From Pseudomonas oleovorans subsp. oleovorans (GTDB taxonomy: Bacteria; Pseudomonadota; Gammaproteobacteria; Pseudomonadales; Pseudomonadaceae): a DNA stretch of 64,000 nucleotides. Below the pieces are notes generated by a model that worked only from the letters and a program-made list of their open reading frames with translations, was not told where the DNA came from and searched no databases. The translations under genes and the position numbers were made by a program. Shown in pieces: positions 36,190-45,241 of the stretch; position 1 is the stretch's first letter; each line of letters opens with the position of its first letter. The DNA lies in NCBI RefSeq assembly GCF_002197815.1, contig NZ_NIUB01000011.1, positions 78,307 to 142,306 on the forward strand, written 5' to 3'.

Positions 36190-38256
36190 ATGCAGTCATC
36201 CGTACCAGCTGCCCGCAAGGCGGCGCAGGTCAGTGTTGGTAGTCACCTGGCTTTCATCCTCGGCAGCGCGCTGTGCATGCTGCTGCTTTTCGCCCTGGCT
36301 CGGCTGGGCTTGCTGGCCTACAACCAGGCGCTGATCGCCGATACATCGGTCAGCACCTTCGCCGAGGCCTTCGTCAATGGCGCGCGCTTCGACCTGCGTC
36401 TGGTCGTCTACCTGTGCATTCCGCTGAGTCTGTCGCTGCTGAGTGTGACTGCGATGCGCGCGCGGCGTCTGCATGTAGCCTGGCTGACCGTCGTCACCAG
36501 CCTGTGTCTGTTTTTTGCCGTGGTCGAGCTGAATTTCTACCGCGAATTCCATCAGCGCCTGAACAGTCTGGTGTTCCAGTACATGCAGGAGGACCTGGGC
36601 ACCGTCACCAGCATGATCTGGAACGGTTTCCCGGTGTTGCGCCTGCTGCTGGCCTGGGCCCTGGCCACGCTGCTGCTGGCCTGGCTGTTCCGCTGTATCG
36701 AGCGCGCCACGCGTGCGCGCGGGCATGCTGCGCCGCCGCGCTGGCCGGCTCGCATCGCCGTGTTTGTGATGTTCCTGCTGGTCTGCGTGGTCGCTGCGCG
36801 TGGCACCCTGCGCTCCGGCCCGCCGCTGCGCTGGGGCGACGCCTACACCACCGATTCGATGTTCGCCAATCACCTGGGCCTCAACGGCAGTCTGACCCTG
36901 GTCGATGCCGCCGAGAACTTCTTCTCCGATCACCGCGACAACAGCTGGAAGGCCACCCTGCCGGCTGACGAAGCGCGGCAGATCACCCGCGACCTGCTGC
37001 TGACCCCACGCGATCAGTTGCTCGATGCCGACCTGGCCGCCGTGCGCCGCGTATACACGCCACCGGCCGAAGGCCAACTGCCGCAGGTGCGCAACGTGGT
37101 GGTCATTCTCATTGAGAGCATGGCCGGCCGTTACATCGGCGCCATGGGCAACCAGGACGGCATTACCCCCAACTTCGATGCCCTGGCCAAGGAGGGGCTG
37201 CTGTTCCAGCGCGTGTTCTCCAACGGCACCCACACCCACCAGGGCATGTTCGCCACCATGGCCTGCTTCCCCAACCTGCCGGCGTTCGAATACCTGATGC
37301 GCATGCCCGAAGGTGGCCACCAGTTCTCCGGCCTGCCGCAGTTGCTCAGTGCCCGTGGTTATGACGATGTGTACGTGTACAACGGCAGCTTCGCCTGGGA
37401 TAACCAGTCCGGCTTCTTCGCCAACCAGGGCATGCGCAACTTCGTCGGCCGCGACGATTTCGTCGACCCGGTCTTCATCGACCCGACCTGGGGCGTGTCC
37501 GACCAGGACATGTTCAGCCGCGGTGCCGACGAGCTGACCAAGCTCGGCAGCCAGGGCAAGCCGTTCTATGCACTGCTGCAGACGCTGTCCAACCACACGC
37601 CTTACGCGCTGCCGGAAGACCTGCCGGTCGAGCGCGTCACCGGCCACGGTTCACTGGACGAACACCTGACTGCCATGCGCTACGCCGACTGGGCGCTCGG
37701 CCAGTTCTTCGCCAAGGCGCGCCAGGAGCCCTATTTCAAGGACACCCTGTTCGTGATCCTGGGTGACCATGGTTTCGGCAACGACGAGCAGATTACCGAG
37801 ATGGATCTGTCGCGCTTCAGCATTCCGCTGCTGCTGATCGGCCCTGGCGTGCAGGACACCTTCGGCAGCAGCCGCGACACCGTTGGCAGCCAGATCGACG
37901 TGGTACCAACCATCATGGGCCGTCTCGGTCAGCCGGTGCAGCAGCAATGCTGGGGCCGCGACCTGCTGGCGCTGCCAGAGGGCGATGCCGGCGTGGCGGT
38001 GATCAAACCGTCCGGGAGCGACCAGACCGTGGGTTTGGTGACCGGTGACAACATCCTGGTCAAACCGCGTGACCGTGATGCGCGCCTGTATCGCTACCAG
38101 CTGGGCCATGATGCGCGCGGCGAAGTGATCGACGATGCGCAGCGGCGCAGTGATCTGGAGCGCAAACTGTCGGCCTTCGTGCAGACTGCCACCGCCAGCC
38201 TGCTGAGCAATACCACCGGGGTAACAGCGGACAAGGCGGCGCAGGCCACGCGCTAG
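36190..38256 (+). CDS. LtaS-like sulfatase-domain membrane phosphoglycerol/phosphoethanolamine transferase
   Basis: A 688-residue protein. About five N-terminal membrane helices (residues 18-210) are followed by a large periplasmic alkaline-phosphatase-fold domain from about residue 300. The metal and nucleophile elements are NVVVILIESMAGRY (Glu), NGTHTHQGMFATM (candidate Thr nucleophile), DPTWGVSDQDMF (Asp) and VILGDHGFGND (Asp-His). Gram-negative members modify glucans or lipids with phosphoglycerol or phosphoethanolamine; the substrate here is not known. The start at 36190 follows GCAAGGCAC. It is monocistronic, ending near a shared terminator with convergent glcB. Confidence 0.9.
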   Translation: MQSSVPAARKAAQVSVGSHLAFILGSALCMLLLFALARLGLLAYNQALIADTSVSTFAEAFVNGARFDLRLVVYLCIPLSLSLLSVTAMRARRLHVAWLTVVTSLCLFFAVVELNFYREFHQRLNSLVFQYMQEDLGTVTSMIWNGFPVLRLLLAWALATLLLAWLFRCIERATRARGHAAPPRWPARIAVFVMFLLVCVVAARGTLRSGPPLRWGDAYTTDSMFANHLGLNGSLTLVDAAENFFSDHRDNSWKATLPADEARQITRDLLLTPRDQLLDADLAAVRRVYTPPAEGQLPQVRNVVVILIESMAGRYIGAMGNQDGITPNFDALAKEGLLFQRVFSNGTHTHQGMFATMACFPNLPAFEYLMRMPEGGHQFSGLPQLLSARGYDDVYVYNGSFAWDNQSGFFANQGMRNFVGRDDFVDPVFIDPTWGVSDQDMFSRGADELTKLGSQGKPFYALLQTLSNHTPYALPEDLPVERVTGHGSLDEHLTAMRYADWALGQFFAKARQEPYFKDTLFVILGDHGFGNDEQITEMDLSRFSIPLLLIGPGVQDTFGSSRDTVGSQIDVVPTIMGRLGQPVQQQCWGRDLLALPEGDAGVAVIKPSGSDQTVGLVTGDNILVKPRDRDARLYRYQLGHDARGEVIDDAQRRSDLERKLSAFVQTATASLLSNTTGVTADKAAQATR

Positions 38257-38262
38257 TTGTAT

Positions 38263-38320
38263 GTCGCGGCTGAAGCCCCTCCCACAACATTAGCGCCCGA
38301 GGGAGGGCTTCAGTCGCGAC
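38263..38320. repeat. Inverted repeat GTCGCGGCTGAAGCCCCTCCC / GGGAGGGCTTCAGTCGCGAC
   Basis: Two arms pair across about 17 bases, between the LtaS-like gene and glcB. Same family as the palindrome at 21995. Confidence 0.75.
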
Positions 38321-38331
38321 TGCTCAATAAA

Positions 38332-38353
38332 AAACCGCCCCGGAGGGCGGTTT
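38332..38353. terminator. Bidirectional terminator between the LtaS-like gene and glcB
   Basis: AAACCGCCC, loop CGGA, GGGCGGTTT with A-rich sequence on the left and TTTATT on the right, so it serves both convergent genes. Confidence 0.9.
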
Positions 38354-38375
38354 ATTCATTCGCGCAATGAGCGAA

Positions 38376-40553
38376 TCACAGGCCGTTCTTTTCCTTGAAT
38401 TCGCGACGACGGCGATGCAGCACCGGCTCGGTGTAGCCGTTGGGCTGCTTGGTGCCCTCGATCACCAACTCCAGCGCGGCCTGGAAGGCGACGTTGTTGT
38501 CGAAGTCCGGAGCCATCGGGCGATACAGCGGGTCATTGGCGTTCTGACGATCCACCACCGGAGCCATACGCTTGAGGCTTTCGACCACCTGCGCCTCGGT
38601 GACGATGCCGTGGCGCAGCCAGTTGGCCAGCAACTGACTGGAGATGCGCAGGGTGGCGCGGTCTTCCATCAGGCCGACATCGTTGATGTCCGGCACCTTG
38701 GAGCAGCCGACGCCCTGGTCGATCCAGCGCACCACGTAACCGAGGATGCCTTGCGAGTTGTTGTCCAGCTCGTTGCGGATTTCCTCGTCGCTCCAGCTGG
38801 TGTCCTTGGCCAGCGGGATGGTCAGGATGTCGTCCACCGAAGCCGGGGTGCGCTTGGCCAGTTCGGCCTGACGGGCGAACACGTCAACCTTGTGGTAATG
38901 CAGCGCGTGCAGGGTGGCGGCGGTCGGCGAGGGCACCCAGGCGGTGTTAGCGCCGGACAGCGGGTGGGCGATCTTCTGCTCGAGCATGGCGGCCATCAGG
39001 TCCGGCATGGCCCACATGCCCTTGCCGATCTGCGCACGGCCCTGCAGGCCGGTGGCCAGGCCGACGTCGACGTTGTTGTTCTCGTAGGCGCCGATCCAGG
39101 TCTCGCTCTTCATGGCGGCCTTGCGCACCACGGCGCCGGCCTCCATGGAAGTGTGGATCTCGTCACCGGTGCGGTCGAGGAAGCCGGTGTTGATGAACAC
39201 CACGCGCTCGCTGGCAGCCTTGATGCACGCCTTGAGGTTGACGGTGGTGCGACGCTCTTCGTCCATGATGCCGACTTTCAGGGTGTTGCGGGCCAGGCCC
39301 AGCACATCCTCGACGCGGGCGAAGAGTTCGCTGGTGAAGGCGACTTCTTCCGGGCCGTGCATCTTCGGTTTGACGATATACACGCTGCCGGTGCGGGTAT
39401 TCTTGCGCGTGGTGTTGCCGATCAGGTTGTGCACCGCGATCAGGCTGGTGAACAGTGCGTCCTGGATGCCTTCCGGAACCTCGTTGCCTTCGGCGTCGAG
39501 GATGGCCGGGTTGGTCATCAGGTGGCCGACGTTGCGCACGAACAGCAGCGAGCGGCCGTGCAGGGTCAGCTCGGAGCCGTCCGGCTTGGTGTAGACCCGG
39601 TCCGGGTTCATGGTGCGGGTGAAGGTGCTGCCGCCCTTGGACACTTCCTCGGCCAGGTCGCCTTTCATCAGGCCCAGCCAGTTCTTGTAGACCACCACCT
39701 TGTCGTCGGCATCGACGGCGGCGACGGAGTCTTCGCAGTCCATGATGGTGGTCAGCGCGGCTTCCATCAGCACGTCTTTGACGCCGGCGGCGTCGGTGCT
39801 GCCGATGGGGCTGGAGGCATCGATCTGGATTTCGAAGTGCAGGCCGTTGTGCTTGAGCAGCACGGCGATCGGTGCGCTGGCCTCGCCCTGGAAACCGACC
39901 AGTTGCGCGTCGTCACGCAGGCCGCTGTTGCTGCCGCCCTTGAGGGCAACGACCAGCTTGCCGTCGACGATGGCATAACCGGTGGAGTCGACGTGAGAGC
40001 CGGCAGCCAGCGGCGCGGCCTCGTCGAGGAAGGCGCGGGCGAAGGCGATGACCTTGTCGCCGCGCACCTTGTTGTAGCCCTTGCCCTTCTCGGCGCCGCC
40101 TTCTTCGCTGATCACGTCGGTGCCGTACAGTGCGTCGTACAGCGAGCCCCAGCGGGCGTTGGAGGCGTTCAGGGCGAAGCGCGCGTTCATCACCGGCACC
40201 ACCAGCTGCGGGCCGGCCAGACGGGCGATCTCTTCGTCGACGTTGGTGGTGGTGGCCTGGAAGTCTTCCGGCTCCGGCAGCAGGTAGCCGATTTCCTGGA
40301 GGAAGGCCTTGTAGGCGGCCGCGTCATGAGCCTGGCCCTGGCGCGCCTGGTGCCAGGCATCGATCTGCGCCTGCAGCTCGTCACGCTTGGCCAGCAGGGC
40401 GCGGTTCTTCGGCGCCAGGTCCTTGATGACCGCGGCGGCACCGGCCCAGAACTGGTCGGCAGCGATGCCGGTACCGGGAATGGCTTCGTTGTTCACGAAG
40501 TCGTACAGGGCTTTGGCGACCTGCAGGCCACCGACTTGAACGCGTTCAGTCAT
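38376..40553 (-). CDS. glcB: Malate synthase G
   Basis: A 725-residue enzyme that joins glyoxylate and acetyl-CoA to malate, in the glyoxylate shunt. Landmarks: [29 protein letters not shown], the Mg-binding [31 protein letters not shown] (catalytic Arg and Glu), [19 protein letters not shown], and a C-terminal Cys-Trp helical domain. Length matches the G isoform (about 723) rather than the shorter A type. I use the ATG at 40553 ([11 protein letters not shown]); four extra residues from 40565 have no better ribosome site. Monocistronic; the control region is the AT-rich stretch upstream. Confidence 0.96.
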   Translation of the reverse strand: MTERVQVGGLQVAKALYDFVNNEAIPGTGIAADQFWAGAAAVIKDLAPKNRALLAKRDELQAQIDAWHQARQGQAHDAAAYKAFLQEIGYLLPEPEDFQATTTNVDEEIARLAGPQLVVPVMNARFALNASNARWGSLYDALYGTDVISEEGGAEKGKGYNKVRGDKVIAFARAFLDEAAPLAAGSHVDSTGYAIVDGKLVVALKGGSNSGLRDDAQLVGFQGEASAPIAVLLKHNGLHFEIQIDASSPIGSTDAAGVKDVLMEAALTTIMDCEDSVAAVDADDKVVVYKNWLGLMKGDLAEEVSKGGSTFTRTMNPDRVYTKPDGSELTLHGRSLLFVRNVGHLMTNPAILDAEGNEVPEGIQDALFTSLIAVHNLIGNTTRKNTRTGSVYIVKPKMHGPEEVAFTSELFARVEDVLGLARNTLKVGIMDEERRTTVNLKACIKAASERVVFINTGFLDRTGDEIHTSMEAGAVVRKAAMKSETWIGAYENNNVDVGLATGLQGRAQIGKGMWAMPDLMAAMLEQKIAHPLSGANTAWVPSPTAATLHALHYHKVDVFARQAELAKRTPASVDDILTIPLAKDTSWSDEEIRNELDNNSQGILGYVVRWIDQGVGCSKVPDINDVGLMEDRATLRISSQLLANWLRHGIVTEAQVVESLKRMAPVVDRQNANDPLYRPMAPDFDNNVAFQAALELVIEGTKQPNGYTEPVLHRRRREFKEKNGL

Positions 40554-40855
40554 CACTTGCCTCACTCTCTCTGAGCTCTACTCAATAGCCGCTTTGGAGA
40601 CGGGTTTTCCGTCTTGTAGTCCAAAGCGCGGCATACTACATCAAGATCCTGGGGAAACGCAGCTGGGTAGCGTCAGTCTGCGACCAAAAGGCTATTTGCG
40701 GTCACGATCAATACTTTATGTATTCAAAAAATTGCACTATTGTCCCATAAAATATGCAAAAATGTACACGATTAATTGAATGGGCACTGACAACCGCGCC
40801 AATATGGCCTACGCCTCCTCGCCTATACTGCTTTTCGAGCATCCTGGAGCCCGCC
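40554..40855. promoter_or_regulatory. AT-rich divergent control region of glcB and the GNAT gene
   Basis: A 302-base gap; 40700-40785 is markedly AT-rich (CAAAAAATTGCACTATTGTC), unlike the surrounding DNA. A TATACT at 40824-40829 could be a -10 box for the GNAT gene, without a good -35 partner. No repeat or gene is visible. Confidence 0.4.
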
Positions 40856-41305
40856 ATGACGGTATCTGCTGCTGTTGCTGCCGACCTTGCCGACCTCACC
40901 CGCCTGTTCGCCGGCTATCTGCGTTTCTATCAGGTGCTGCGCGCAGATGCGGACATCGCCGCCTTTCTCGGTGCGCGCCTGCAGCACGGTGATGCGCAGC
41001 TGTTCATCGCTCGTGACGGGCAGGGCGCCGCGCAGGGCTTCGTGCAGCTCTACCCCTTTCATTCTTCGTTGGCACTGGAACCGGCCTGGTTGCTCAGCGA
41101 TCTATATGTCGATGAAAGCGCGCGCCGCTCAGGCGTTGGCGAGGCGCTGATGAATGCCGCTCGCGTGCATGCCGAGGCGACCGGCGCCTGCGGTCTGCAA
41201 CTGGAAACGGCGCAGACCAACCTGGCTGCTCGGCGTCTTTACGAGCGTCTTGGCTACGTGCGTGACGAGCAGTTCTTCACCTACTGGTTGTCGCTACGCG
41301 GCTGA
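40856..41305 (+). CDS. GNAT-family N-acetyltransferase
   Basis: A 149-residue acetyltransferase. The acetyl-CoA-binding motif A is LLSDLYVDESARRSGVGEALMNAARVHAE (RxxGxG at about residues 89-94), followed by LQLETAQTNLAARRLYERLGYV, the motif B region with the conserved Asn and Tyr. The start at 40856 (MTVSAAVAAD) has CTGGAGCC ahead; a longer frame from 40754 adds low-quality residues. The substrate is unknown; small GNATs of this size often acetylate amino-acid-like compounds. It precedes the ACT gene by 33 bases and may be co-transcribed. Confidence 0.88.
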   Translation: MTVSAAVAADLADLTRLFAGYLRFYQVLRADADIAAFLGARLQHGDAQLFIARDGQGAAQGFVQLYPFHSSLALEPAWLLSDLYVDESARRSGVGEALMNAARVHAEATGACGLQLETAQTNLAARRLYERLGYVRDEQFFTYWLSLRG

Positions 41306-41338
41306 CCTTCCCAATCCTGTGAACGAGTGAGGTAGTAC

Positions 41339-41857
41339 ATGGACCATCTGGTACTGACGGTGATTGCCGAGGACCAACCGGGTCTGGTCGAGCGTCTGGC
41401 CGGCTGCGTGGCCAATCATGGTGGCAACTGGCTGGAGAGCCGTATGGCGCGCATGGCCGGGCAGTTCGCCGGAATCGTGCGGGTGGATGTGCCGGCCGAG
41501 GCCCACGGCGGCCTGATCAAGGAGCTCGAAGCGCTCAGTGCACAGGGTATTCGTGTGCAGCTGGCGGCCAGCGGCAGCGAGCCGGGCGGGCGTTTCACTG
41601 CGATTCGTCTGGAGCTTGTGGGTAATGACCGACCCGGTATCGTCCGTGATATCACCCGTGTGCTGGCCGAGCAGGGTGTCAACCTGGAGAGCCTGCTGAC
41701 CGAGGTGGCGCCAGCGCCGATGAGCGGCGAGTTGCTGTTCACCGCCGAAGCACTGCTGGCCGTGCCGGAAACGCTGGCGCTGGAGCAATTGCAGGCACGC
41801 CTGGAAACCCTGGCCGATGACCTGATGGTGGAGCTGAATCTGCGCGCTGAGGATTGA
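41339..41857 (+). CDS. GcvR-like protein with two ACT domains
   Basis: A 172-residue protein made of two ACT domains: residues 1-80 (LVLTVIAEDQPGLVERLAGCVANHGGNWLESRMARMAGQFAGIVRV) and 90-170 (IRLELVGNDRPGIVRDITRVLAEQGVNLESLLTEV). This is the layout of GcvR, which binds glycine and GcvA to repress glycine cleavage genes in E. coli; pseudomonad members are often annotated as GcvR family but their partner is not certain. GTGAGGTA is the ribosome site. A terminator follows 44 bases later. Confidence 0.85.
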   Translation: MDHLVLTVIAEDQPGLVERLAGCVANHGGNWLESRMARMAGQFAGIVRVDVPAEAHGGLIKELEALSAQGIRVQLAASGSEPGGRFTAIRLELVGNDRPGIVRDITRVLAEQGVNLESLLTEVAPAPMSGELLFTAEALLAVPETLALEQLQARLETLADDLMVELNLRAED

Positions 41858-41900
41858 TATCCACGGTATGCGTGGATCAGCCTGTGGATAAACTGGGGAG

Positions 41901-41933
41901 CCTCGGCGCACTGCCTAGTGCCCCGGGGTTTTT
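41901..41933 (+). terminator. Rho-independent terminator after the ACT-domain gene
   Basis: CCTCGGCGCACT, loop GCCT, AGTGCCCCGGGG pair at 11 of 12 positions, followed by TTTTT. Confidence 0.85.
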
Positions 41934-42176
41934 CATTGGCTGGCTAAAAATGCAGCAGGATCAATGGTTTGTGCACAAATGTTGGGGATGGATCTGTGGA
42001 TAAGCCGGGGGTGACAGGCGCCGACCCAAGGCTGGCGCGGCCTGGAGATGCTTGAACGTTTTCTGCTCAACGCCCTTTCGATGCCAGTGCGCATAGCCTG
42101 GGCGGCCCCGCGACACCCTACGAGGTTCGCAGATCCGCCTGCGCTCGGTCATAGGGTGCGCCGTGCGCACCAGCGC
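41934..42176. other. Noncoding stretch with DnaA-box and TTTGTGCACAAA motifs
   Basis: TTTGTGCACAAA (41968-41979) and a perfect TGTGGATAA (41995-42003); a second perfect TGTGGATAA lies at 41883-41891 just before the terminator. The palindrome TAGGGTGCGCCGTGCGCAC is at 42152-42170. The same motif pair appears upstream of glyA. No gene. Confidence 0.5.
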
Positions 42177-43070
42177 TTACGCGCTGCGCCCCTTGCGCAG
42201 GTTCAGCCAGATATCCAGGCTGTATACAAAAAGCCCGGCCCAGATGCAGGCGAACGCCAGCAGGGCGCTCGGCGAGAAGTGTTCATCGAACAGCAGGATG
42301 GCCTGAAGCAGTACCAGGGTTGGAGCCAGGTATTGCAGGAAGCCCAGCGTGGTGTAGGGCAGATGCCGCGCCGCGGCGTTGAAGCACACCAGCGGCACCA
42401 GGGTGATCGGCCCGGCGGCTGCCAGCCACAGTGCTTCGCTGCTGGTCCAGAAACTTGCCTGGCTGCTCATCGCTGCAGGGTGCAGAGCGAGCCAGGCCAA
42501 CGCTACCGGCACCAGCAGCCAGGTTTCCACCACCAGCCCGGGCAGGGCTGCCACGGGCGCCTGCTTGCGAATCAATCCGTAGAAGCCGAAGGTCAGCGCC
42601 AGCACCAGCGACACCCAGGGCAGGCTGCCGACCTGCCATAGCTGCTGCAGCACGCCCAGCGCGGCCAGCGCCACGGCCAGCCACTGCAGGCGGCGCAGGC
42701 GCTCGCCGAGAATCAGCAGGCCGAGCAACACGTTGATCAACGGGTTGATGTAGTAGCCCAGGCTGGCCTCGATCATGCGGCCATTGTTCACCGCCCACAC
42801 GTACACCAGCCAGTTGGTCGCGATCAGCAGGCCGCAGCCGGCCAGCACTGCCAGGCGTTTGGGATTGTCGCGCAGCTCGCGCCACCAGCCAGGGTGCTTC
42901 CACACGAGCAGCAGCAGGCCGCCGAACAGTGCGGACCAGAGCACGCGGTGCACGATGATTTCCATCGCCGGAACGCTTTGCAGGGCTTTGAAGTAGAGCG
43001 GGAACAGGCCCCAGATGATGTAGGCGGTAAGGCCCAGAACGTACCCGCGTTGCGGGTTGGCGGTAGCCAT
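42177..43070 (-). CDS. rarD: RarD-type EamA family transporter
   Basis: A 297-residue inner-membrane protein with about ten hydrophobic segments in two EamA-like halves. Signature GLTAYIIWGLFPLYFKAL near the N-terminus with EIIVHRVLWS, then LLIATNWLVYVWAVNNGRMIEASLGYYINPL, and at the end YTTLGFLQYLAPTLVLLQAILLFDEHF are RarD landmarks. Named after chloramphenicol sensitivity; the substrate is not known, though some family members export or import small molecules. The ribosome site AAGGATTC lies before the ATG at 43070. Stands alone. Confidence 0.9.
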   Translation of the reverse strand: MATANPQRGYVLGLTAYIIWGLFPLYFKALQSVPAMEIIVHRVLWSALFGGLLLLVWKHPGWWRELRDNPKRLAVLAGCGLLIATNWLVYVWAVNNGRMIEASLGYYINPLINVLLGLLILGERLRRLQWLAVALAALGVLQQLWQVGSLPWVSLVLALTFGFYGLIRKQAPVAALPGLVVETWLLVPVALAWLALHPAAMSSQASFWTSSEALWLAAAGPITLVPLVCFNAAARHLPYTTLGFLQYLAPTLVLLQAILLFDEHFSPSALLAFACIWAGLFVYSLDIWLNLRKGRSA

Positions 43071-43248
43071 CGAGAATCCTTGGTTAGGCAGCTAACGGTT
43101 GCCGCGGAATTCTAGCGCTCTGCTTCAGGGCTTGTCTGTTCGTTCAGTTTTTCCGTATACCGAAGCGCCGGCAAAGTCGTAAGGCAAACTTTACACGGTG
43201 CGCGCAACTGTATGGGTGCGCGGACCTGGCGCCCCGGATGCCATCGGC

Positions 43249-44223
43249 TCAGAACAGCCGCAGTGGCTCTTCATCCAGGGCGGCCATCTGTTCGCGCAGG
43301 GCGAGAATCTGGTCGCCCCAGTAGCGCTCGCCGGCAAACCAAGGGAAGGCCAGGGGGAATGCCGGGTCGTCCCAGCGGCGGGCGATCCAGGCGCTGTGAT
43401 GCATCAGGCGCAGGGCACGCAGGCCCTCGATCAGTGGCAGCTCGCGGGCGGCGAAGTCATGGAATTCCTGATAACCGTCGACCAGTTCGGCCAACTGACC
43501 GAGGCGTTCATGACGCTCGCCGGCCAGCATCATCCACAGATCCTGTACCGCCGGGCCCATGCGGCAGTCGTCGAGGTCGACCATATGGAAGGCATCATCG
43601 CGGTGCAGCAGGTTGCCCGGGTGGCAGTCGCCGTGCAGGCGAATCGGCGAGTAGCGCACGCGGGCGAACAGTTCATCGAGGCGCGCGAGCAGATCGCGAG
43701 CGACCGACTCGTAGGCAGGCAGCAGGCTGCGCGGCACGAAGCCGCCGTCGAGCAGCGAGGCCAGGGCGGCGTGGCCAAAGTTGTCCACCGCCAGGGTTTC
43801 GCGATGAGCGAAAGGACGGCTGGCACCGATGGCGTGCATGCGTCCGAGCAACTGGCCGAGGCGGTACAGCTGGTCGAGGTTGCCCGGCTCCGGCGCCCGG
43901 CCACCCCGGCGCGGGAACAGGGCGAAGCGGAAGCCACCGTGCTCGAACAGCGTCTCGCCATCGCGCGCCAGTGGCGCCACCACCGGGACCTCGTGTTCGG
44001 CCAGCTCGGCGCTGAAACTATGCTCCTCGCGGATCGCCGCATCGCTCCAGCGGTCCGGGCGATAGAACTTGGCGATCAGCGGCGTTTCATTCTCGATACC
44101 GACTTGATAGACGCGGTTCTCGTAGCTGTTGAGTGCCAATACGCGGGCGTCGCTGAGATAGCCAAGGCTCTCCACGGCATCGAGCACCAGATCCGGGGTG
44201 AGGGTGGAAAAAGGATGGCTCAT
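43249..44223 (-). CDS. srkA: Stress response serine/threonine protein kinase SrkA (YihE)
   Basis: A 324-residue kinase-like protein. It starts MSHPFSTLTPDLVLDAVESLGYLSDARVLALNSYENRVYQV, the SrkA opening; catalytic elements are IAKFYRPDRW (Lys), LHGDCHPGNLLHRDD (catalytic Asp and Asn) and MVDLDDCRMGPAVQDLW (metal Asp). In E. coli it counteracts the lethal MazEF-linked stress pathway. I use the ATG at 44223, matching the family start; the frame extends 45 residues further upstream through repeat DNA and should not be used. Single gene. Confidence 0.93.
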   Translation of the reverse strand: MSHPFSTLTPDLVLDAVESLGYLSDARVLALNSYENRVYQVGIENETPLIAKFYRPDRWSDAAIREEHSFSAELAEHEVPVVAPLARDGETLFEHGGFRFALFPRRGGRAPEPGNLDQLYRLGQLLGRMHAIGASRPFAHRETLAVDNFGHAALASLLDGGFVPRSLLPAYESVARDLLARLDELFARVRYSPIRLHGDCHPGNLLHRDDAFHMVDLDDCRMGPAVQDLWMMLAGERHERLGQLAELVDGYQEFHDFAARELPLIEGLRALRLMHHSAWIARRWDDPAFPLAFPWFAGERYWGDQILALREQMAALDEEPLRLF

Positions 44224-44274
44224 GAGCGGCTCCGTGTGAGTGGGCGCCCAGTGTACCTGGCGGATGCGCTTGCC

Positions 44275-44420
44275 GTAGGGCGGGTGCAACCCGCCGTTGA
44301 AATGACTGGCGGCTGCATTCGCCCTGTAGCCTTGTAGTCCGGATGAAATCCGGGGCACGCCTATGCGAACTTCCCGGATTTCATTGGGCTACGGTGCTGG
44401 CGGGTTGTACCCGCCCTACA
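44275..44420. repeat. GTAGGGCGGGTGCAACCCGCC and CCGGATTTCATTGGGCTACG repeats
   Basis: Two repeat types, each in both orientations, fill the srkA-modE gap: GGGCGGGTGCAACCCGCC at 44278-44295, CCGGATGAAATCCGGGG at 44339-44355, CCCGGATTTCATTGGGCTACG, and CGGGTTGTACCCGCCCTACA at 44401-44420. The last one contains the modE stop codon. Confidence 0.75.
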
Positions 44421-45180
44421 GTTGCGTACCGAGCAGCACCTGACTGGCAGTGAACTGCGCACGCACCGGATCGCCCACCGTCAGCCTCAGGGCTGCCAGG
44501 CGCTCGGGTTCGATTGATGCGCACAGGGTCTGGCCGTTGCTCAGGCTCACGCGTACTTCGCTGGGGCCATCGTTGGCCGGCAGAATCTGTTCGATATGGC
44601 CTTCGAGTGCGTTGTGCTGTGCTGTGCGGGGAGCCTGTAGCGGTTGCAATTCCAGCCAGCCTGCTTTGATCAGCGCGACCACGCTGCTGCCTTCGCTCAA
44701 TTGCAGGTTTTCCGTGCTGTCATGGGTAATCTGCGCCTGCAGGCGGCTGCCGCCGGGCAGTTCGATGTCGATCAGGTCGTTGTGGCCGTGGGCGTGAATC
44801 GCGCGCACACGGCCGGTGAGCTGGTTGCGCGCACTGGTGCGCAGCATCAGGCGACCGAGCAGTTCCAGGTCGGCGTCGTCACCGGCCGCCTGCAGCAGTT
44901 GCACCTGCAGCGCCTGCAGACGTTGTTGCAGTGCCAGCAGGCGCTCGCCAGCGGGTGTCAGGCGTGCGCCACCGCCACCTTTGCCGCCGACATTGCGGCT
45001 GACCAGTGGCTGCTCTGAGAGGTTGTTCAGCTCATCGATGGCGTCCCAGGCGGCCTTGTAGCTCAGTCCGGCGGCCTTGGCGGCGCGGGTGATGGAGCCT
45101 TGTTCGGCGATCTGCTCGAGCAGCGCCAGGCGTTTCGGGCGGCGGCTGAGCAATTGGGCAATGGAATCGAGCTGCGACAT
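44416..45180 (-). CDS. modE: Molybdate-responsive transcriptional regulator ModE
   Basis: A 254-residue regulator. The N-terminal winged helix (RRPKRLALLEQIAEQGSITRAAKAAGLSYKAAWDAIDELN, residues 13-52) is followed by two MOP/TOBE-like domains (SARNQLTGRVRAIHAHGHNDLIDIELPGG and HNALEGHIEQILPANDGPSEVRVSL), which bind molybdate. The SVGGKGGGGARLTP-like SRNVGGKGGGGARLT stretch is the ModE wing. It normally represses the modABC transporter, which is not in this window. Its stop codon TAG lies in a repeat. comF is 61 bases upstream. Confidence 0.93.
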   Translation of the reverse strand: MSQLDSIAQLLSRRPKRLALLEQIAEQGSITRAAKAAGLSYKAAWDAIDELNNLSEQPLVSRNVGGKGGGGARLTPAGERLLALQQRLQALQVQLLQAAGDDADLELLGRLMLRTSARNQLTGRVRAIHAHGHNDLIDIELPGGSRLQAQITHDSTENLQLSEGSSVVALIKAGWLELQPLQAPRTAQHNALEGHIEQILPANDGPSEVRVSLSNGQTLCASIEPERLAALRLTVGDPVRAQFTASQVLLGTQL

Positions 45181-45241
45181 GGTTCAGGCGTGGCCAGGGA
45201 GAATGTCGGGCAAGGTGCGTGACTGCGCCTGGCGCGTCAAG

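Noticed and set aside
38367..40574. 735-codon plus-strand open frame opposite glcB
   Set aside because: Shadow of glcB; no start site or family match.
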